From NCBI GenBank assembly GCA_018818235.1, contig JAHISE010000036.1, forward strand, positions 1 to 33,568: a DNA stretch of 33,568 nucleotides, written 5' to 3'. Position numbers and translations under genes: made by a program. Shown one piece after another: positions 29,347 to 33,568 of the stretch (within the stretch, counting starts at the first letter, position 1; the number at the start of each line of letters is the position of its first letter). The notes beneath the pieces are model-generated. The model made no database searches. It was not told the DNA's origin and saw only the letters and a list, made by a program, of their open reading frames with translations. The stretch comes from Patescibacteria group bacterium (GTDB lineage Bacteria > Patescibacteriota > Gracilibacteria > Peribacterales > Peribacteraceae).

Positions 29347-32300
29347 ATGACATCAAAGATAACGCAGGGAACCTCCAAATCCGCCCAGGCGGAGGAAGGG
29401 GGTCTTTTTTTTAAATCCGCAAAAGATAAGACTATTTTACTTCTTGGCTCAGGAGCTCTGAAAATAGGAGAAGCGGGCGAATTCGATTATTCCGGAAGCC
29501 AAGCAATAAAAGCTTTTAAGGAAGAAGGCGCACGAGTAGTACTTGTTAACCCGAATATCGCAACCAACCAAACCAGCTGGAATGTCGCAGATACTGTGTA
29601 TTTCCTTCCTGTTAACCCTCAATTCGTCAAGAGAGTGATAGAGAAGGAGAAACCGGATGTAATATCGCTGAGTTTCGGAGGACAGACCGCACTTAATTGT
29701 GGACTTGAGCTTAATGATTCGGAAATTCTGAAAAAAAATGGAATTGCAGTACTGGGAACTCCGGTAGAAAGTATCAGAAATACGGAAGATCGAGCCTTGT
29801 TTAATGCACAATTAAAAAGTATCGATGTTAATGTTCCCGCATCCCATGCCTGCGAAGATATAAGCGAAGCATTCAAAGCCGCAGAAGACATCGGATTTCC
29901 CGTAATTGTTAGAGGAGCATTCGCGCTTGGAGGAAAGGGCAGCGGAAGAGCCAATGATGAAAGTGAGTTGAAAGAAGTGTGCAAAGTTGCTTTTGTTGAA
30001 TCACCTCAGATATTGGTCGAAGAAGACTTGACCGGATGGAAGGAAATTGAATATGAAGTGGTACGTGACAGAGCAGACAACTGTATTACGGTTTGTAATA
30101 TGGAAAACATAGATCCGCTCGGAATACATACGGGTGAATCAATTGTCATAGCTCCAAGCCAGACCTTGGATAATACCGATTACCAAATGCTCAGATCAAT
30201 TTCGCTTAAGGTGATCCGGCATCTTGGAATTATTGGGGAGTGCAACATACAGTTCGCACTCGATCCTGATTCGCGAGATTACCGTGTTATAGAAGTGAAT
30301 GCTCGTCTAAGCAGAAGTTCCGCATTGGCATCCAAAGCTACCGGCTACCCACTGGCATTTATTGCAGCAAAGCTTTCCATGGACTACACCCTTCCAGAAT
30401 TATCAAATGCAATAACTCATGTAACCTGTGCGGACTTTGAACCGTCACTAGATTACGTCGCCATAAAAATGCCCCGATGGGATATGCAGAAATTCAGAAT
30501 GGTTTCCAATCAGGTTACAAGTGAAATGAAATCTGTCGGTGAAGTTATGGCACTTGGTAAAACATTCGAAGAAGCAATGCAAAAAGCGATTCGAATGCTT
30601 AATATTGGTGCAGAAGGTCTTTTCCCAACTCCATTTGAATTTAATAATCTGGGAGAAGAAGCAATACTGCCAACTCCCAGACGCATATTTGCAATTGCAG
30701 AAGCACTCAAGGGAAAAATTGAGATGCATGAAATTCACGAAAAAACCAAAATGGATATGTGGTTTCTGGAACGTATTCGCTCATGCGCACTGATAGCAGA
30801 ACGACTCAAAAAGAATAGCTTACCTTCACCCGAACTTCTGAAAGAAGCCAAGCGTTCAGGATTTTCCGATAGATCTATCGCAATGATTTCGGAATCTGAT
30901 GCCGAAATTATCCGCAAGAAACGCATTGAAAATAATATCACTCCAGTAATTAAGCAGGTTGATACGTTGGCTGGGGAGTTTCCCGCACAGACGAATTATC
31001 TTTATATGACGTATCATGGAACTGAGCACGATATAATTATTAAGAACACGGATGGGTCACTAGTCACTAGTCACTCGTCACTCGTCGAGGGTCCAGTGAC
31101 CAGTGACCAGCGACTAGCGACCCCCAACTCAACCAATCAACATAGAATTATCGTCCTCGGCGGCGGACCCTACTCCATCGGCTCCTCAGTTGAATTCGAC
31201 TGGTGTTGTGTACAGGCAGTTCATGAACTGCAGAAAAATGATTTCGAAGTTGCGATGATTAATAGTAATCCCGAAACCGTAAGTACGGATTACGATGAAT
31301 GTGATCTGCTCTTCTTTGAAGAGCTTTCCGAAGAACGTGTTCGAGATATCGCAGATCTTATTAACCCATATGGAATTGTTGTTTCTATGGGAGGACAAAT
31401 TCCAAATTCACTTGCTCCAAAAATACACAAGGCTGGACTACCAATTTTAGGAACCGCACCCGAAGATATAGATCGGGCGGAAGATCGACATAAATTCAGC
31501 ACCCTTCTGGATGAACTTAAGATTGATCAACCGGAATGGAAAGAATTTTCGGACATCAAATCTGCAAAAGATTTTGCACAAAAAGTGGCATATCCCGTAA
31601 TTGTCAGACCAAGTTATGTGCTTTCGGGTGCTTCTATGGCTGTGGTTCACTCCGATGATGATTTGGAAGATTACGTTGGCGGATCAGCTTTTGTAAATAA
31701 AGAAGCTCCTATTGTGGTTTCCAAATTCGAGATTGGTGCAAAAGAAATTGAATTTGATGGAGTTGCTCAAGACGGAAAATTACTTTTATATGCGATTTCG
31801 GAACATATCGAGAATGCCGGAGTACATTCCGGTGACGCCACCATTGTTCTTCCTCCTCAAAGAGTTAATCTGGAAACATTGCGTCGCGTTAAAAGCATAG
31901 CCAAACATATTGCAAAGGGATTGAATATTTCCGGACCATTTAACATTCAACTTCTTGCAAGAAGTAACAAATTGAAGGTAATTGAATGTAATCTGCGTGC
32001 AAGCAGAAGCTTCCCATTTGCAAGTAAAGTTACGGGAGAAAACTTTATTACACTCGCAACTCAGGCTTTACTGCACAAAGCTCCACCAGACAAAAGATAT
32101 CAAACCGTAGATCTGGATCATGTGGGAGTTAAGGCTGCACAATTCAGTTTTAATAGACTAAAGGGTGCAGACCCACGTCTTGGAGTAGAAATGGCAAGTA
32201 CGGGTGAAGTGGCTTGTTTTGGTAACAACGCGGAAGAAGCATTGCTTACGGCATTGATAGCAATTGGATTTAAAATTCCAAAGAAAAACATTTTGGTAAC

Positions 32301-32697
32301 TGTAGGACGACTGGAAGAGAAGATTGACCTCTTTCCGGAAATTAAAAATATGCATAAGAGAGGCTACGCATTTTATGCAACCAAAAATACTCACTCATTC
32401 CTTGAATCACGCGGTGTACCATCGGTTTTGTTGCATAAAGTATCCGAACCACGAAGCCCGAATATAAAAGAATATCTGGAAAAAAAGCGCATCGATCTGG
32501 TAATAAACATCCCGACTCATTCAAGCAGTGATGAGCAGACAGACGGATATTATATTCGCCGTATATCCATTGATCACGGGATTCCTCTTATAACCAATGT
32601 TCAACTGGCAAAAAGAATCATCGAATCAATAATACAAATTGAAGATATAGATAATATGCCATTGATTGGATGGCCGGAAGTGGTGGGACGTCGATGA
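29347..32697 (+). CDS. carB: Carbamoyl-phosphate synthase large subunit
   Basis: The 1116-residue protein is slightly longer than the usual ~1070. It makes carbamoyl phosphate for pyrimidines and arginine, using ammonia from CarA, which is not in the window. Half 1: GSGALKIGEAGEFDYSGSQA, ATP-grasp segments FGGQTALNCG, RGAFALGGKGSG and EVNARLSRSSALASKATG, then KMPRWDMQKF. Half 2: GGGPYSIGSSVEFDWCCVQA, RPSYVLSGASM, ECNLRASRSFPFASKVTG. The C-terminal MGS-like allosteric domain runs from about ILVTVGRLEEK to LAKRIIESI. Two oddities: residues ~10-25 are coded by a GC-rich palindrome (TCCGCC-CA-GGCGGA, 29380-29393), and residues ~570-592, between the two halves, are coded by an inverted heptamer array (31056-31121) kept in frame. 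Both lie at domain edges, so activity may be intact. Confidence 0.96.
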   Translation: MTSKITQGTSKSAQAEEGGLFFKSAKDKTILLLGSGALKIGEAGEFDYSGSQAIKAFKEEGARVVLVNPNIATNQTSWNVADTVYFLPVNPQFVKRVIEKEKPDVISLSFGGQTALNCGLELNDSEILKKNGIAVLGTPVESIRNTEDRALFNAQLKSIDVNVPASHACEDISEAFKAAEDIGFPVIVRGAFALGGKGSGRANDESELKEVCKVAFVESPQILVEEDLTGWKEIEYEVVRDRADNCITVCNMENIDPLGIHTGESIVIAPSQTLDNTDYQMLRSISLKVIRHLGIIGECNIQFALDPDSRDYRVIEVNARLSRSSALASKATGYPLAFIAAKLSMDYTLPELSNAITHVTCADFEPSLDYVAIKMPRWDMQKFRMVSNQVTSEMKSVGEVMALGKTFEEAMQKAIRMLNIGAEGLFPTPFEFNNLGEEAILPTPRRIFAIAEALKGKIEMHEIHEKTKMDMWFLERIRSCALIAERLKKNSLPSPELLKEAKRSGFSDRSIAMISESDAEIIRKKRIENNITPVIKQVDTLAGEFPAQTNYLYMTYHGTEHDIIIKNTDGSLVTSHSSLVEGPVTSDQRLATPNSTNQHRIIVLGGGPYSIGSSVEFDWCCVQAVHELQKNDFEVAMINSNPETVSTDYDECDLLFFEELSEERVRDIADLINPYGIVVSMGGQIPNSLAPKIHKAGLPILGTAPEDIDRAEDRHKFSTLLDELKIDQPEWKEFSDIKSAKDFAQKVAYPVIVRPSYVLSGASMAVVHSDDDLEDYVGGSAFVNKEAPIVVSKFEIGAKEIEFDGVAQDGKLLLYAISEHIENAGVHSGDATIVLPPQRVNLETLRRVKSIAKHIAKGLNISGPFNIQLLARSNKLKVIECNLRASRSFPFASKVTGENFITLATQALLHKAPPDKRYQTVDLDHVGVKAAQFSFNRLKGADPRLGVEMASTGEVACFGNNAEEALLTALIAIGFKIPKKNILVTVGRLEEKIDLFPEIKNMHKRGYAFYATKNTHSFLESRGVPSVLLHKVSEPRSPNIKEYLEKKRIDLVINIPTHSSSDEQTDGYYIRRISIDHGIPLITNVQLAKRIIESIIQIEDIDNMPLIGWPEVVGRR
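29380..29393. repeat. GC-rich palindrome inside the carB 5' coding region
   Basis: TCCGCC-CA-GGCGGA followed by GGAAGG matches the intergenic element at 14587-14600. It encodes part of an N-terminal extension that precedes the first conserved strand of CarB. Confidence 0.7.
31056..31121. repeat. Inverted heptamer array inside carB
   Basis: GTC recurs at 31056, 31063, 31070, 31077, 31084 and 31091, then GAC at 31098, 31105, 31112 and 31119, all exactly 7 bp apart. The arms (GTCACTAGTCACT... and ...GTGACCAGCGAC) are largely complementary. It is the same sequence family as 9139 and 32744. The 66 bp equal 22 codons, so the frame is kept. Confidence 0.95.
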
Positions 32698-32743
32698 TAT
32701 AGCTATAAAGGGTTAAATAATCTTCGTAATAAAAGTCTGATAC

Positions 32744-32818
32744 GTCACTAGTCGCTGGTCACTAGTCGCTGGTCAGAACACACATGGGACTAGTGACTAG
32801 TGACCAGTGACAAGCGAC
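32744..32818. repeat. Inverted heptamer array between carB and greA
   Basis: Five GTC-starting heptamers (32744, 32751, 32758, 32765, 32772) face five GAC-containing heptamers (32788, 32795, 32802, 32809, 32816). The arms are about 31 nt each and imperfectly complementary around a ~13-nt loop. It is the most symmetrical member of the family. Confidence 0.95.
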
Positions 32819-32851
32819 TATAAACTTCTTCAAATAATATCCCTCATCTTA

Positions 32852-32880
32852 TTGCTTTGCTGACAAAAACAACTTAGAAT
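32852..32880 (+). promoter_or_regulatory. greA promoter
   Basis: TTGCTT (32852-32857), a 17-nt spacer, then TAGAAT (32875-32880). The predicted start near 32887 leaves a ~16-nt leader with no Shine-Dalgarno. Confidence 0.6.
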
Positions 32881-32902
32881 CCCCCCACATTCCCCTTTTA
32901 CT

Positions 32903-33421
32903 ATGCCCAAATCCTCCAAAATTACAGATGACGATCTGGTAACCGGCGATGAGATTCTGGTAACCAAAGAAGGCCTAAAAAGGCTGAAAGATGAACTGGA
33001 TCACCTTAAAACCACAAGACGACAGGAGGTCGCTCAAAGGCTAAAAGAAGCCATTTCTTATGGAGACCTTTCGGAAAATGCGGAATATGAGGAAGCCAAA
33101 AATGAGCAGGCGTTCATAGAAGGACGAATCATAGAATTGGAGCAAAAAATTAAGAATGCAAAAATAATTGCAGACAAAAAAATGATAATGTCCGGCAAGG
33201 CTGCAGATATCGGATCTACCGTAACAGTCAGAAATAAAACTGATCGTGATGAACCGCAGGAATTTACAATAGTCGGATCAACGGAGGCAGATCCTGTTGA
33301 GCATAAAATTAGCAACGAATCACCAATTGGCAAAGCTCTTCTTGGCGCACAAAAAGGTGATAATCTGGATGTGGATACGCCATCGGGGATTATTAAGTAT
33401 GAGGTGTTGAAAGTTGCATAA
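32903..33421 (+). CDS. greA: Transcription elongation factor GreA
   Basis: The 172-residue protein has the GreA N-terminal coiled coil (LKRLKDELDHLKTTRRQEVAQRLKEA with the tip sequence GDLSENAEYEEAKNEQAF) and the FKBP-like C-terminal domain (GSTVTVRNKTD, SNESPIGKALLGAQKGD, VLKVA). The acidic D-x-x-E pair at the coiled-coil tip (DLSENAEY) stimulates cleavage of backtracked RNA by RNA polymerase. It has a short extra N-terminal segment (MPKSSKITDDDLVTG) compared with the E. coli protein of 158 residues. It is transcribed alone; a MITE-like element starts 8 bp after its stop. Confidence 0.97.
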   Translation: MPKSSKITDDDLVTGDEILVTKEGLKRLKDELDHLKTTRRQEVAQRLKEAISYGDLSENAEYEEAKNEQAFIEGRIIELEQKIKNAKIIADKKMIMSGKAADIGSTVTVRNKTDRDEPQEFTIVGSTEADPVEHKISNESPIGKALLGAQKGDNLDVDTPSGIIKYEVLKVA

Positions 33422-33428
33422 TTCAAAG

Positions 33429-33568
33429 TTATACTGCTTTTAGTTAATAATTCCGAAAAATTCACTGTGCTTTTGTTATGCAATCTCGTACTCCATAGCC
33501 ATTAGAAATAGATTTGTTAATAATTTAATGAATCCTCAAGAATCGGAATTATTTAGGCGAAGGAGTAT
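33429..33568. mobile_element. MITE-like repeat element, copy 2 (cut by window edge)
   Basis: This matches 18451-18591 almost base for base, with a few substitutions and one inserted T (AATAATTTAATG against AATAATTAATG). The right end, expected to read AGTATAA, is truncated after AGTAT at the window edge. It follows the greA stop by 7 bp, as copy 1 follows purD. Confidence 0.7.

Noticed and set aside
31056..31121. carB as two separate genes or a frameshifted pseudogene
   Set aside because: The frame stays open through the repeat, both halves keep conserved ATP-grasp motifs and the C-terminal domain is intact.
1..33568. Use of UGA as glycine (Gracilibacteria/Absconditabacteria code)
   Set aside because: Complete genes such as groES, purF, mnmA and carB end at TGA at the expected length, and no conserved frame reads through TGA.
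1..33568. Replication origin, phage or integrated element
   Set aside because: No DnaA-box cluster, integrase, phage structural gene or attachment-site pair was seen around the tRNA genes.

Overview
The window reads as a chromosomal segment of a Patescibacteria/CPR bacterium, most like a Peregrinibacteria-type lineage. This is an inference from gene content and architecture: SLH-domain and Calx-beta surface proteins, a sortase with a long cytoplasmic N-terminus, a membrane-anchored ClpB-like ATPase, small toxin-antitoxin modules, two tRNA-Leu genes with encoded CCA, and almost no Shine-Dalgarno motifs. UGA acts as a normal stop (groES, purF and carB all end in TGA), so the glycine recoding of Gracilibacteria/Absconditabacteria is not used. 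No phage, plasmid, complete IS or CRISPR is visible.

Layout. 1-6.9 kb: 3' part of a SerA-type dehydrogenase, an RskA-like lipoprotein, an O-antigen-ligase-type membrane protein with TPRs, an AbrB/RelE module, a proB-like kinase, tRNA-Leu(CAG) and a secreted PrcB-domain protein. 6.9-12.2 kb: CIRCE-controlled groES-groEL, then a membrane ClpB-like ATPase coupled to a small membrane protein. 12.3-20 kb: tmk, folD, two hypothetical genes, purF-purD and prfA. 19.8-24.9 kb: a GDYXXLXY/DUF2157 membrane pair, mnmA, a sortase and an AbrB/MazF module. 25-29.1 kb: a possible ADP-ribosyltransferase-fold protein, tRNA-Leu(TAA), a hypothetical protein and two exported SLH proteins. 29.3-33.4 kb: carB and greA.

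Genes that work together: purF and purD catalyse the first two steps of purine synthesis, and folD supplies one-carbon units. carB feeds pyrimidine/arginine synthesis and tmk makes dTDP. groES/groEL, and perhaps the ClpB-like protein, serve proteostasis. The sortase, SLH proteins and ligase-type protein belong to the envelope.

The most unusual content lies between genes and sometimes inside them. (1) Tandem arrays of 7-8 bp units sit at many gene junctions. Three related ones (9.1, 31.1 and 32.8 kb) are built as inverted heptamer arrays that can fold into long hairpins, and one of these is read in frame inside carB. (2) A ~141 bp element with imperfect terminal inverted repeats occurs at 18.45 kb and again at the right edge. 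(3) Other palindromes occur: GTCTGAAC-type, TCCGCC/GGCGGA and a 29-bp tandem hairpin. (4) Several genes have a -10 hexamer exactly 6 nt before the ATG, which predicts leaderless mRNAs. (5) The ClpB-like ATPase appears to lack the pore-loop tyrosines and the domain-1 arginine fingers.
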